This document shows positions 25,477 to 34,300 of a stretch of 64,000 bases of DNA, in pieces. The DNA lies in contig NZ_RHJS01000002.1 of the NCBI RefSeq assembly GCF_003885045.1, forward strand, positions 2,728,001 through 2,792,000, in the 5' to 3' direction. The stretch comes from Schaedlerella arabinosiphila. GTDB lineage: Bacteria > Bacillota > Clostridia > Lachnospirales > Lachnospiraceae. Positions within the stretch are counted from its first letter, which is position 1, and the number at the start of each line of letters is the position of its first letter. The position numbers were made by a program, and so were the translations under genes. The notes under the pieces are model-generated. The model saw only the letters and a program-made list of their open reading frames with translations, was not told the origin of the DNA and did not search any database.

Positions 25477-25521
25477 TCTAACTAACTTCACAGCTAAACC
25501 ACAAAAAGGAGGATTTCGATT

Positions 25522-26841
25522 ATGAAAAAGTTTGTAGCATTGTTTTTGGCCCTTACCCTGACATGCGGGCTGGCTGCCTGCGGAGGAGGCGGCAACAGCG
25601 GCGGCGGAGACAGCAATGATACCGGCGGCAGCGGCGCTTCTACTGAGGAGAGCACCGACGGGGACGAGAAGGAGGACAGCGGGTCCGGCGAAAAGGTTGC
25701 CATCAATGTCATTGCTGCCCAGTATGGCCAGAACACCACAAAATGGTGGTCGGATTTTGTAAAAGATTTTACAACCGAATATCCGAACATCGACCTGACC
25801 GTAGAAGTGGAATCCTGGAATGATATCTATACCGTAGTGAATACCCGGATCTCCAACAATGACGCGCCTGACATCCTGAACATTGACGTATTTGCCAATT
25901 ATCAGGCGGACGACCTTCTCCTTCCGGCAGAAGACTTTGTTTCCGATGAGACTTACAAAAAGATGTATCCTGCATTCCTGGAGCAGTCCAATGTGGACGG
26001 CACCATCTGGGCGATCCCGGATCTGGCTTCCGCACGTGCCCTGTATGTGAATAAGGACATTCTGGATGCGGCAAAGGTAGAGATCCCGACTACATGGGAT
26101 GAACTGAAAAAAGCCTGCGAGGCAATCAAAGCTTATGATTCCAAGATTTATCCGTGGGGCATTGACATGACCACTGACGAAGGCCAGGCGGCATTTGCTT
26201 ATTACACCTGGAACAACGGCGGCGGATTCGTGGATGAAGACAACAACTGGGCGCTGAACAGCGATGAGAACGTAGAAGCGGTTGAGTTCGCGATCAGCCT
26301 GGTAAAGGACGGCTATACCAACAGCGATCCTTCCAACGATACCCGTTATGACCTTCAGGATATGTTCGGAGCAGGCCAGGTTGCTATGATGATCGGACCG
26401 AACAGCATTCCGACTTACATCGCGGACGGAGGATACAGCGTGAACTATGAGGTAGCCCCGATCCCGACAAACGGCGACAATGAATCTGTCTCCGCAGGCG
26501 TTATGGACCGTTTCATGTGCTTCGACAACGGCTATTCCGACGCAGAGCTGGAAGCCATCAAGACTTTCTTTGATTACTTCTACGAGGATACCCGTTATTC
26601 TGACTGGGTTCTGATGGAAGGCTTCCTGCCTGCGACTTCCACCGGAGGAGAGATCCTGGCTGAGGCAGATGAAAGTATGGCAAGCTGGGTTGATATCGTA
26701 GGAAGCTGTAACTTCTATCCGACCGCTAAGACGGAATGGGATGATGTAAAACAGGGCGTTATCAATGTAGAACAGCAGGCATTGCTGGACGGCAATGTAA
26801 AGGAACTCTTAGACGAGCTCCAGGCTGAGATCGCAGAATAG
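25522..26841 (+). CDS. Extracellular sugar-binding lipoprotein of an ABC transporter
   Basis: A 439-residue cluster-B (MalE/UgpB-type) binding protein. AAAAGGAGG precedes the ATG. The signal MKKFVALFLALTLTCGLAACG gives a lipobox LAAC (Cys 20), followed by a Gly/Ser/acidic linker to about residue 55. The fold signature includes 'DAPDILNIDVFANYQADDLLLP'-like sugar-site residues (quoted in part: NNDAPDILNID) and a repeated aromatic content. It precedes two MalF/MalG-type permeases; no ATPase is encoded here, so a shared MsmK-type ATPase is expected. A GC-rich hairpin after the gene probably lowers permease expression. Confidence 0.9.
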   Translation: MKKFVALFLALTLTCGLAACGGGGNSGGGDSNDTGGSGASTEESTDGDEKEDSGSGEKVAINVIAAQYGQNTTKWWSDFVKDFTTEYPNIDLTVEVESWNDIYTVVNTRISNNDAPDILNIDVFANYQADDLLLPAEDFVSDETYKKMYPAFLEQSNVDGTIWAIPDLASARALYVNKDILDAAKVEIPTTWDELKKACEAIKAYDSKIYPWGIDMTTDEGQAAFAYYTWNNGGGFVDEDNNWALNSDENVEAVEFAISLVKDGYTNSDPSNDTRYDLQDMFGAGQVAMMIGPNSIPTYIADGGYSVNYEVAPIPTNGDNESVSAGVMDRFMCFDNGYSDAELEAIKTFFDYFYEDTRYSDWVLMEGFLPATSTGGEILAEADESMASWVDIVGSCNFYPTAKTEWDDVKQGVINVEQQALLDGNVKELLDELQAEIAE

Positions 26842-26881
26842 TCTGCTTTTAACAGCTTTTTTGCAATACAACGTATACATA

Positions 26882-26915
26882 GTGGGCCCGGCTGGCTGCG
26901 GCCGGGTCCACTTTT
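26882..26915 (+). terminator. Attenuating hairpin between binding protein and permeases
   Basis: GTGGGCCCGGC and GCCGGGTCCAC pair across about 8 bases and are followed by TTTTCTATTTATTT. Its position inside the operon suggests partial termination or 3'-end protection of the binding-protein mRNA. Confidence 0.8.
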
Positions 26916-26999
26916 CTATTTATTTATAATAGTAAAACGAGGGCTTTTCAAGCATTACAAGTTTTAACCGGTTTGAGAAAAAATAGGGAGGTGTCCCCC

Positions 27000-27881
27000 G
27001 TGAAAAATAAATCTTTTCGTAAGATAGAACCTTATATCTGGATTCTACCCAGTATTATTCTAATGGCGGTCTTTATTTTGATCCCCATCGTTTTCGTCTT
27101 TCGGATGTCGCTCAGCGACGTCAGCAAGGCGGGTATCATCAAGGGCTTTTCCGGCTTCGCCAATTTTACCAAGGTCATGCACAGTTCCGCTTTCAAGCTG
27201 GTTCTGAAGAATACCATCGTCTGGACGGTGGCGGTGGTGGTACTGTCCACCCTGCTGGGATTTATACTGGCCCTGATCCTGAACAATGAGTTCCGGGGCC
27301 GGAAGATCGCCCGGGCCATCATAGTCTTCCCGTGGGCAACTACACTGGTGATCCAGGCCAGCGCATGGAAGTTCATCATTGACACGGACTACGGTACTCT
27401 CAATACCCTGCTGCTCCGCCTTGGGATCATTGAACAGTCCATTAACTGGACGCCGACGGCGGAAGCATACTTTACATGGGAGATCGCCTGCGGTATCTTT
27501 GTCACAATCCCGTTTGTCACGTTCTGCGTCCTCTCCGGCCTGCAGAGCATTGATTCCACCTATTACGAGGCGGCTACCGTGGACGGCGCGAACTACTGGC
27601 AGAAGCTTTTCCAGATCACCATGCCCCTGGTCCGTTCTTCCCTGACGGTCAGTACGGTACTGAATATCATTTATGTATTCAACTCCTTCCCGATCATCTG
27701 GACGATCACCAAAGGAGATCCTGCCAACCATACGGACACCCTGGTTACCTACCTCTACAAGCTGGCGTTCTATAACGGGAAGCAGGGACAGGCGGCTGCA
27801 GTTTCCGTGATCGGTTTCATGATCCTGCTGTTGTGCTCCAGTGTATACATGGTCTATACCTTGAAGAAAGGAGATGAATGA
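27000..27881 (+). CDS. Sugar ABC transporter permease (MalF type)
   Basis: 293 residues from a GTG with GGGAGG eight bases upstream; the frame is open to 26973, but that start lacks a ribosome site. Six spans. The EAA loop that contacts the ATPase is YYEAATVDGANYWQKLFQI, followed by TMPLV (quoted separately). It pairs with the next permease, which starts two bases after its stop. Confidence 0.9.
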   Translation: MKNKSFRKIEPYIWILPSIILMAVFILIPIVFVFRMSLSDVSKAGIIKGFSGFANFTKVMHSSAFKLVLKNTIVWTVAVVVLSTLLGFILALILNNEFRGRKIARAIIVFPWATTLVIQASAWKFIIDTDYGTLNTLLLRLGIIEQSINWTPTAEAYFTWEIACGIFVTIPFVTFCVLSGLQSIDSTYYEAATVDGANYWQKLFQITMPLVRSSLTVSTVLNIIYVFNSFPIIWTITKGDPANHTDTLVTYLYKLAFYNGKQGQAAAVSVIGFMILLLCSSVYMVYTLKKGDE

Positions 27882-27882
27882 T

Positions 27883-28731
27883 ATGGCAAAAAAGCAGCTT
27901 ACTTTAAAAGGAACCCTTCTGCGTGTCCTGCTCTATCTTGTCGTGATCGTGGTCTGCATCGTCACGCTGTATCCGTATTTTGCCATGTTCTGTACCGCCC
28001 TGAAGAGCAGGGCCGAGATTTTCTCCATGAACGGCACGATCCTTCCGATCAATGCGCTTTGGTCCAACTTCATTGATATCTGGAGCCGGGCGCCGATGGC
28101 AAACTATATGCTGAACTCGCTTCTGATCGCAGGCGGCTCCACACTCATCGCCATGCTCTGCGGCATCCCTGCCGCTTACGCCCTGGCGCGTATGAAGTTC
28201 AAGGGACAGACCGCCTTTCTGGGATTTGTCATCGTTTCCCAGATGTTCGCTCCGGTAGTCCTGCTGATCGGTATTTACAAGGTAATGTCGATCTTAAGCC
28301 TGACAGACAGCATTCTCGGGCTGGTCTTCATCAATGCCGCGTTTAACCAGGCGTTTACCATCTGGCTGCTGCGCGGAACCTTTATGGGGATCTCCGCGGA
28401 GATGGAACAGGCGGCCACCATCGACGGCTGCAACCGCATCCAGGGCATGACAAAGGTCCTGCTTCCGGTAGCGGCTCCCGGGATCGTAACCACACTGATC
28501 TTTATCTTCATCAATGCGTGGAATGAATATACCGTTGCCCTGTGCCTGATCTCCACCAGCGAGAAGGAGCCCCTGACAGTCGGTATCAATGTCTTCAACG
28601 GTTACAACATGATTGAATGGCAGTATCTGTTTGCCGCATCGCTGTTTGCGATCATTCCTGTCGTGATCCTGTTCATGGGCATTGAAAAGAACCTGGTCAG
28701 CGGACTCGCTTCCGGCGGTGTAAAGGGCTGA
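27883..28731 (+). CDS. Sugar ABC transporter permease (MalG type)
   Basis: 282 residues; AAGGAG lies nine bases before the ATG at 27883. Six spans. The EAA loop reads MEQAATIDGCNRIQGMTKV, then LLPVAAPG. It ends with the GLASGGVKG C-terminus common to MalG-type proteins. Terminator at 28816-28840. Confidence 0.9.
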   Translation: MAKKQLTLKGTLLRVLLYLVVIVVCIVTLYPYFAMFCTALKSRAEIFSMNGTILPINALWSNFIDIWSRAPMANYMLNSLLIAGGSTLIAMLCGIPAAYALARMKFKGQTAFLGFVIVSQMFAPVVLLIGIYKVMSILSLTDSILGLVFINAAFNQAFTIWLLRGTFMGISAEMEQAATIDGCNRIQGMTKVLLPVAAPGIVTTLIFIFINAWNEYTVALCLISTSEKEPLTVGINVFNGYNMIEWQYLFAASLFAIIPVVILFMGIEKNLVSGLASGGVKG

Positions 28732-28815
28732 TCCGGCAGACTGCTAAGCTTTACCGGCTGTTTTCGCCTATGTGCGTGAAATGACTGTAAGCAGCAACAC
28801 ATACGATGATAGATT

Positions 28816-28840
28816 AAGGAGCCTTGCGGCTCCTTTTTTT
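28816..28840 (+). terminator. Terminator of the sugar ABC operon
   Basis: AAGGAGCC-TTGC-GGCTCCTT followed by TTTTTT. An outer 8-bp perfect inverted repeat (CATACGAT at 28800-28807, ATCGTATG at 28847-28854) embraces the terminator. Confidence 0.92.
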
Positions 28841-28887
28841 AATACTATCGTATGCAGAAACACTGCCAGCGGCAGGTTTTCTGTATG

Positions 28888-30183
28888 TCACTGCTTCTTC
28901 TGCATGGACAAAAGCTTATCCAGATAGACCGATTTAAACTGCCTGCTTGCCAGCGCCTGCTTCATGGGCGGAAGCTTTAAGATGGCTCCGAATACGGCTG
29001 CCATGGCCCTGTGGTTGGCAAATGCCTGGTTATCGAAGATGAGGTTCTGCAAGGTTCCTTTTTCGATGGCCTGGAGGACAAACCGGTGGGTGCTGTTTAC
29101 CGGCGTGATCACCTGCACCGGACGCCTGTTCAGCCGGATCGCCTTGGTGGGGCAGTTCCGCGCACAGACACCGCAGCCAAGGCAGATCTCGGTATCGATC
29201 ACAGGCTGTTTTCCGGCTTTTTCTTCCCCATCCTGCTCCCGCTCTTCCAATTTGACAGCCAGGATTGGGCAGACCTTCGCACATTTCCCGCATCCGATGC
29301 ATGTTTCCAGAGATACTTCCGGAATATAGTTGGTGGTGGCCACCGGCTGCATGGGACTGAAACGCCTTGCCGCCTGCAGCGCCTCACAGCAGCAGCCGCA
29401 GCAGTTGCAGATAAATGCCGGGTGTTCTCTGACATTTTCCCCGATCTGAACCAGATTGCCGGCATAGGAACGCTCCAGGGCATCCTTCGCCTCTTCTTTG
29501 GAGATCAGCCGTGCATACTCCCCATGTTCGGCCAGGGAACGGGCCACGTTGTCAAAGGTCAGGCATACGTCCCAAGGCGCGTCGATCTCGCAGGGATGTC
29601 CGGCATGGTACATCTTGTGCCTGCAGTAGCAGGTGCCAAGCCCTATATACTCTGCCTCCTCTACGATATGCGCGGCGCGTTCGTAGTCCAGGATGTGGTT
29701 GGTCTTTTCGTTGGTCAGCACCGGCTCCTGGACGAACACCCGCCCCAGCCTTGTCTCTGTCGCAAAAAACAGATCCTTGACAAAATCCTCCTCCACATTC
29801 ATATACTGGTAATACAGTTCGCTCAGATACTTCTGGTCAATATCGCCCCTCGTACGCATCAGCGCGAACTCTATAAATCCTGCCATCGGCGGCGGCATCA
29901 CGAACTGACGCTGTCCGTGGTAATCCGAATCCACCAGCAGCGCCTTTTCGCAGAGGTGGTCCAGCAGCTTTTCCGCCTTCGCTTCCGTCGTCCCCCAGAT
30001 CTTCGCCGCCTTTTTCAGGGTGAAGGGTCGGACCGGGAGCAGCGCCACCCACTTTGCCTCCTTCTCCGTGTATAATACCTGCAGGATCTTATATAATGTA
30101 TCCGACGCCGGGGCTCCCTGGGTAAACCAGTTGATCCTCTCCTCCAGATTCCTGTAGGCATCTCTCGTTGTCAAATGTCCCAT
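28888..30183 (-). CDS. Winged-helix and 4Fe-4S ferredoxin-domain protein
   Basis: A 431-residue cytoplasmic protein; AGGAGG lies ten bases before the ATG. The N-terminal 100 residues look like a winged-helix domain ('LKKAAKIWGTTEAKAEKLLDHL' in part: FTLKKAAKIWGTTEAKAEKL). The middle has two unusual Cys clusters, GTCYCRHKMYHAGHPC and FICNCCGCCCEAL. Residues about 290-355 form a bacterial two-cluster ferredoxin with CIGCGKCAKVCPILAV and CLGCGVCARNCPTKAI. Proteins of this build occur widely in clostridia as putative electron-transfer or redox-responsive factors; the function is not known. Single gene, convergent with the ABC operon. Confidence 0.8.
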   Translation of the reverse strand: MGHLTTRDAYRNLEERINWFTQGAPASDTLYKILQVLYTEKEAKWVALLPVRPFTLKKAAKIWGTTEAKAEKLLDHLCEKALLVDSDYHGQRQFVMPPPMAGFIEFALMRTRGDIDQKYLSELYYQYMNVEEDFVKDLFFATETRLGRVFVQEPVLTNEKTNHILDYERAAHIVEEAEYIGLGTCYCRHKMYHAGHPCEIDAPWDVCLTFDNVARSLAEHGEYARLISKEEAKDALERSYAGNLVQIGENVREHPAFICNCCGCCCEALQAARRFSPMQPVATTNYIPEVSLETCIGCGKCAKVCPILAVKLEEREQDGEEKAGKQPVIDTEICLGCGVCARNCPTKAIRLNRRPVQVITPVNSTHRFVLQAIEKGTLQNLIFDNQAFANHRAMAAVFGAILKLPPMKQALASRQFKSVYLDKLLSMQKKQ

Positions 30184-30332
30184 CTTTGATTCGCCTCCTG
30201 TATTGTGAAGCCTGCCGTCCTGCTTTCGGACAGCCCTGTTGTCCTGTTACTCTGGTAGTATAGCACAGTTTGGCCCTGAAAGGTTACTTTTTTCTCAGTC
30301 CCATTCTTTTTGGATCCCAGGCAGGCTCCTGG

Positions 30333-30794
30333 TCAAGTGCGTCCTGCAGCCTTGGACAGGCTGTGAATTGCGGCGATCTCTTCTATGGGGATCAAGGTTC
30401 CGTCCTCCAGCACCAGGATCCTTTCATGCTCCCTGATCCCTTTCACATGTCCAAAGGCATTCACATAGACGCCTCCGGACTTTTTCAGATCCGGTACGAA
30501 ATAGGTGACGGAAACAGCCGGCCCACTGCCAAGCTGACTTCGGATCTCCTGCAGCTTTCGGTCCAGAATGGCCTTTTGCTCCTCGTCCAGCTCAATCCGC
30601 TCTTCTGTCAGGCGGGCGGCTTCCTGTACCGCCTCATGGTGTCCCGTAAGCGCCGCGAAGGGTGCGAACTGCGCCGCCCGGTCCGCCACGGGCATAGGAG
30701 GGTGTGTCCTGGATACCGGATGGGGAAGATCGATCATATCCTGGTATTTGTACATCTCCTTCTGGTTCATCATGCCCCGCGCAGCTTCCTTCAT
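30333..30794 (-). CDS. YolD-like protein
   Basis: A 153-residue protein of the YolD family, the usual partner of UvrX/UmuC-type polymerases. The signature is 'YQDMIDLPHPVSRTHPPM' followed by ADRAAQFAPFAALTGHH. Its ATG overlaps the polymerase stop (ATGA) and GGAGG lies nine bases upstream inside the polymerase gene. It therefore shares the SOS promoter at 32359-32407. Its molecular role is unproven; regulation or support of translesion synthesis is assumed from the constant linkage. Confidence 0.85.
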   Translation of the reverse strand: MKEAARGMMNQKEMYKYQDMIDLPHPVSRTHPPMPVADRAAQFAPFAALTGHHEAVQEAARLTEERIELDEEQKAILDRKLQEIRSQLGSGPAVSVTYFVPDLKKSGGVYVNAFGHVKGIREHERILVLEDGTLIPIEEIAAIHSLSKAAGRT

Positions 30795-32317
30795 GCCCTG
30801 TGCCCTCCGATCTGATTATTTCTGTCCATAGCGGTGGCTCCTTCCACCAGGCTGACCCCTTTGAGGAGCGCATTTTTCCCATATCTTTTTTTGATGTCCA
30901 GCATGGCCTTCTGCAGCTTCCTCTCCCGCCCCAGCTCCGCCTCCTCTTCCTCCCGTTCCCTCTCCAGGCTGGCATAATCCGTAAACAGGTCAAGCTGTTC
31001 AAAGACGGGCGCATGGGACGCAAGGCTTTCCTCTTCCACATGGTTTGCGCTGACTGCAATCCTTCTGACAAGATAGATGGGATTGATGATCCTGTCATAC
31101 AGCTCTAAGACCGCTTTCACGAGATATCTGGCAGATGAAGTGCTCCGCTTCAGATTCGCGGATCCGTGGGCGTGCTTTGGGAGCTTCCGTCCGTACCGGT
31201 CCGTCGTCACCCCGCCGGCTCCCCGATCCTGCGCCATGGGATTGGAGAGGTTCCCGATATCATAGCCCACAGTAAGGATCACCTGGTCTGTCACCAGCCC
31301 CTTGTCCACCAGGTCCAGCGCAAGCTGCTCCGTCATCTCCCGGACGACCAGCCTTGCCTTTTCCGCGGAATAGGGACAGTGCAGGACCTGGCCGGAGCCG
31401 ATACTGCTGTTAGAAGGCTTGTATGCCTTGATGTCTGCCATGGTACAGGGCTCCCACCCCCAGGCATGGTCGATGAGCAATTCGGCATTGATCCCAAACA
31501 GCTTATACAGCAGATCTTCGCTGTAGTACTCCCCGGGCTTTCCGATGGAGCATCTGGCCACGTCTCCCATGGTAAACATGCCGTACTCCTCCAGCTTTTT
31601 CGCGTAGCCTCTGCCGATGCGCCAGAAATCCGTGATGGGGCGGTGGGCCCACAGAATCCGGCGGTAGCTCTTCTCATTCAGGCTGGCGATCCGTACCCCG
31701 CTGCTGTCCGGCGGTATATGCTTTGCCACAATATCCATGGCCACCTTGCACAGATACAGATTGGTGCCGATCCCCGCCGTGGCTGTGATCCCTGTCTCCT
31801 CCTGGATCTCCCGTATGATCTTCCCTGCCAGTTCCCGGGCCGACAGGCGGTAGGTGCCCAGGTAATGGGTCACATCCATCATAATCTCGTCGATGGAGTA
31901 TACGTGGCAGTCCTCCGGCGCAACATACCTCAGATAGATCTGATAGATCCTGGTGCTGTACTCAATATAATGGGCCATCCTCGGCACAGCGACCATATAA
32001 TCAAGAGCCAACCCGGGGGACGCCCTGAGTTCGGTATCGTCACAGGAAGAACCCTCCAGACGGCGGCCTGGAGCCTGCATCTGACGCTCTGCATTCACCT
32101 CCCCGACCCTCCGGATAACCTCGAAAAGCCTTGCCCTTCCGGCAATCCCGTAAGCCTTCAGGGAAGGGGATACCGCCAGACAGATCGTCTTCTCGGTGCG
32201 GCTCAGGTCCGCCACCACCAGGTTCGTGGTCATCGGATCCAGACCTCTCTCCACACATTCTACTGAAGCATAAAATGACTTCAGATCAATCGCGATATAG
32301 ATATGTTCCCCGGACAC
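30791..32317 (-). CDS. Y-family DNA polymerase (UvrX/UmuC-like)
   Basis: 508 residues from the GTG at 32315-32317, with GGGAGG 11 bases upstream; a GTG at 32350 is also in frame but has a weaker site. The catalytic start is YIAIDLKSFYASVECVERG, which holds the first metal-binding Asp and the steric-gate aromatic, and 'VYSIDEIMMDVTHYLG' holds the S-x-D-E motif. An HhH region with 'AGIGTNLYLCKVAMDIVAKH' (in part: TAGIGTNLYLCKVA) and a little-finger domain follow. It would copy past damaged bases during the SOS response. It is longer than Pol IV and fits the plasmid/phage-type UvrX group. Operon with YolD. Confidence 0.92.
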   Translation of the reverse strand: MSGEHIYIAIDLKSFYASVECVERGLDPMTTNLVVADLSRTEKTICLAVSPSLKAYGIAGRARLFEVIRRVGEVNAERQMQAPGRRLEGSSCDDTELRASPGLALDYMVAVPRMAHYIEYSTRIYQIYLRYVAPEDCHVYSIDEIMMDVTHYLGTYRLSARELAGKIIREIQEETGITATAGIGTNLYLCKVAMDIVAKHIPPDSSGVRIASLNEKSYRRILWAHRPITDFWRIGRGYAKKLEEYGMFTMGDVARCSIGKPGEYYSEDLLYKLFGINAELLIDHAWGWEPCTMADIKAYKPSNSSIGSGQVLHCPYSAEKARLVVREMTEQLALDLVDKGLVTDQVILTVGYDIGNLSNPMAQDRGAGGVTTDRYGRKLPKHAHGSANLKRSTSSARYLVKAVLELYDRIINPIYLVRRIAVSANHVEEESLASHAPVFEQLDLFTDYASLEREREEEEAELGRERKLQKAMLDIKKRYGKNALLKGVSLVEGATAMDRNNQIGGHRA

Positions 32318-32358
32318 TGCAGCATGCACCTCCCTGCCGTATATTCGCACCTCTCACT

Positions 32359-32407
32359 CAAACATCTGTTCTTTTTGTATTATATCAGAACTTATGTTTG
32401 TTTTCAA
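32359..32407 (-). promoter_or_regulatory. SOS-controlled sigma-A promoter (two LexA/DinR boxes)
   Basis: On minus, TTGAAA (32402-32407), 17 bases, TATAAT (32379-32384). A box CAAACATAAGTTCT (32387-32400) fills the spacer, and a second, AGAACAGATGTTTG (32359-32372), lies just after the -10. Both fit GAAC-N4-GTTC with one mismatch in one arm. Confidence 0.88.
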
Positions 32408-32544
32408 TAGGATAAAAATGTATTTTTTTATGAAATTCAGTAAAATATCCTTCCCATTCCCCGTCGTTTCATACATTTCACAATATCAACCTTTATAGTT
32501 CTTATATATAGATATACAATCTCGTTTTAAGAAACCTGCTATAC

Positions 32545-32576
32545 CGGTACAATAGAAAGTGCAGAAGCGGTACAAT
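32545..32576 (+). promoter_or_regulatory. Direct repeat upstream of the XRE gene
   Basis: CGGTACAAT occurs at 32545-32553 and 32568-32576, 23 bases apart. Each ends in a TACAAT hexamer that could be a -10. It may be a double promoter or an operator for the downstream regulator. Confidence 0.45.
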
Positions 32577-32666
32577 CTGCTTTGGGGCAGGGGAGACCCG
32601 GCAGGCCGGAAGGTGTCTGGGTCAGCAACAGACAATGCTCTCATTCAGGACAGGCGGTGAATACTT

Positions 32667-33029
32667 ATGAAAGAAAACAACAGTACCTATACGTTTGACT
32701 TCGCTCCCATCGGGCTGGAGATCAAAAAGGCCCGGGAAGCCAGGAAGATCACACGTGAAAAGTTAGTGGAAACGCTTGATATTTCCACACGGCATCTGCA
32801 GGCAATCGAAATTGAAGGACGATATCCCAGCTTTGGTCTTCTGGTTCGTCTCATCACAATGTTTGACATTCCCATAGACCAATATATATTTCCCGACCAG
32901 GAAGGTCTCAAAAGCGTGGAACGCAAGCGGCTGGATCTGCTTCTCGACAAATTAGACGAGAACGATCTCTCGATTATCGAGGCAACCGCCACGGGACTTT
33001 TTCAGGCAAGAAAAAAAACAGAGGACTGA
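32667..33029 (+). CDS. XRE-family transcriptional regulator
   Basis: A 120-residue protein with an N-terminal HTH of the Cro/C1 type (about 15-72): IGLEIKKAREARKITREKLV, then LDISTRHLQAIEIEGRYPS. The remainder is a short helical tail that probably dimerises. A GGCGGTGA site precedes the ATG. The leader between the SOS promoter and this gene is about 250 bases. The stop codon sits in the loop of its terminator. Target unknown. Confidence 0.85.
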   Translation: MKENNSTYTFDFAPIGLEIKKAREARKITREKLVETLDISTRHLQAIEIEGRYPSFGLLVRLITMFDIPIDQYIFPDQEGLKSVERKRLDLLLDKLDENDLSIIEATATGLFQARKKTED

Positions 33030-33047
33030 CTCCTCTGTTCTTTTTTT
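33011..33047. terminator. Bidirectional terminator
   Basis: A perfect 9-bp stem, AACAGAGGA-CTGAC-TCCTCTGTT, is flanked by A8 on the left and T7 on the right. It serves the XRE gene (plus) and the permease gene (minus). Confidence 0.93.
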
Positions 33048-33060
33048 GCAGCCGCAGGCT

Positions 33061-34203
33061 TTACTTGTCTTCATTCTCCCCCGGCTCTTCCCTGAGCCTG
33101 AGCACGCCGTCGATCAGAATCCGGGCATCATCAAAAATGTAGTCAAAGGCGCCCGCCTGGTACATGTTGATGATGACCATCCCCACCGGCACGGACAGGA
33201 TCAGTCCCAGCACACTGCTGACCCGGTAGCCGATATAGAGCAGAACCAGCGTCACCAGAGGGTTCATCCCTATACTGTCCGCCACCAGCTTGGGCTGCAG
33301 GATCTGCCGGAGGAGCTGGGTCAATGCGTAGATCACGATCAGCATAAAGGCAGTCTTGTAATCCCCCACCAGAATTTTATACAGCGCCCACGGGATCATG
33401 GCGGTCCCGGTTCCAAAAAACGGGAGGAAGTCCAGAAACGCGATGAGAAACGCGATCAATGCGAAATAATGGATCTTTAACAGGGCAAAGCCTGCCATCA
33501 GAATCAAAAACACGACTCCCATGATCTTGAACTGCGCTTTAAAATATCCTCCCACCGCATACCGCAGGTTGTCCATCACAAGCGTCATCCGTTTTACAAC
33601 GGCCTGAGGCATCACTTTTTTGGCCCAGCACAGGATCTCATCCCGCTCCACTGTGAAGAAGTAGGCAGATATAACCGAGACCAGGATGGAGACCAGATAG
33701 AATGGCAGGCGCATGGCCAAATTTCCTGCCGCCGTCACCGTAGGCTCCCCGATCTTTGAGATCAGGTCCCCCATATATTCATTCAGGTTGGACATCATGG
33801 TCTGGAAGGCGCTGCGAACCTCCTCGGGAAGACGGGCAAACAGTCCGGACATGGAGCTGCCGATCTTCTGCAGCCCGGTGGAGAGCTGGCCGTACAGATC
33901 CGGAATATTTTTCAGCAGATCGCCCACCTCCGTCACAAGCCGGCTGAATGCCAGGTAAAACAGCAACACGATCAGCCCGATGACCAGCACCACGATCAGG
34001 GCCGACCCCAGCTTTTTCACAATTTTAAAATGCTTTTCCAGCCAGTTTACGACCGGCGCCGCAATGGCCGAAATACACCATCCGATTACAAACGGCATAA
34101 AGAAAACGATTGCCTTCACTCCTATGATGATAAATGCAGCAGTAGCCAGAAGACTGAACACCAGACTCACCGCCACCTGCCAGTATGGCCGCTTATTTTC
34201 CAT
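33061..34203 (-). CDS. AI-2E family transporter
   Basis: 380 residues from an ATG at 34201-34203; a GTG four codons earlier is possible. Seven to eight membrane spans with the family pattern: a pair of N-terminal helices, a long amphipathic middle (about 75-150), and a C-terminal bundle with 'FLDFLPFFGTGTAMIPWAL' and 'QPKLVADSIGMNPLVTLV' (each quoted in part). Members (TqsA, YdbI/YtvI) export small molecules or act as Na+/H+ antiporters; the substrate cannot be inferred. Single gene, transcribed toward the shared terminator. Confidence 0.88.
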   Translation of the reverse strand: MENKRPYWQVAVSLVFSLLATAAFIIIGVKAIVFFMPFVIGWCISAIAAPVVNWLEKHFKIVKKLGSALIVVLVIGLIVLLFYLAFSRLVTEVGDLLKNIPDLYGQLSTGLQKIGSSMSGLFARLPEEVRSAFQTMMSNLNEYMGDLISKIGEPTVTAAGNLAMRLPFYLVSILVSVISAYFFTVERDEILCWAKKVMPQAVVKRMTLVMDNLRYAVGGYFKAQFKIMGVVFLILMAGFALLKIHYFALIAFLIAFLDFLPFFGTGTAMIPWALYKILVGDYKTAFMLIVIYALTQLLRQILQPKLVADSIGMNPLVTLVLLYIGYRVSSVLGLILSVPVGMVIINMYQAGAFDYIFDDARILIDGVLRLREEPGENEDK

Positions 34204-34300
34204 GAATCTACACACCTCTGTCCTGTTTAACGTCCGGATTGCTCCGCCTGATTTTCCCTACCTGTGCCGCTCTTTGGAATCCTCCGGCTGCGGCTAAAGT

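Noticed and set aside
31166..32266. 366-codon open frame on plus
   Set aside because: Antisense shadow of the Y-family polymerase.
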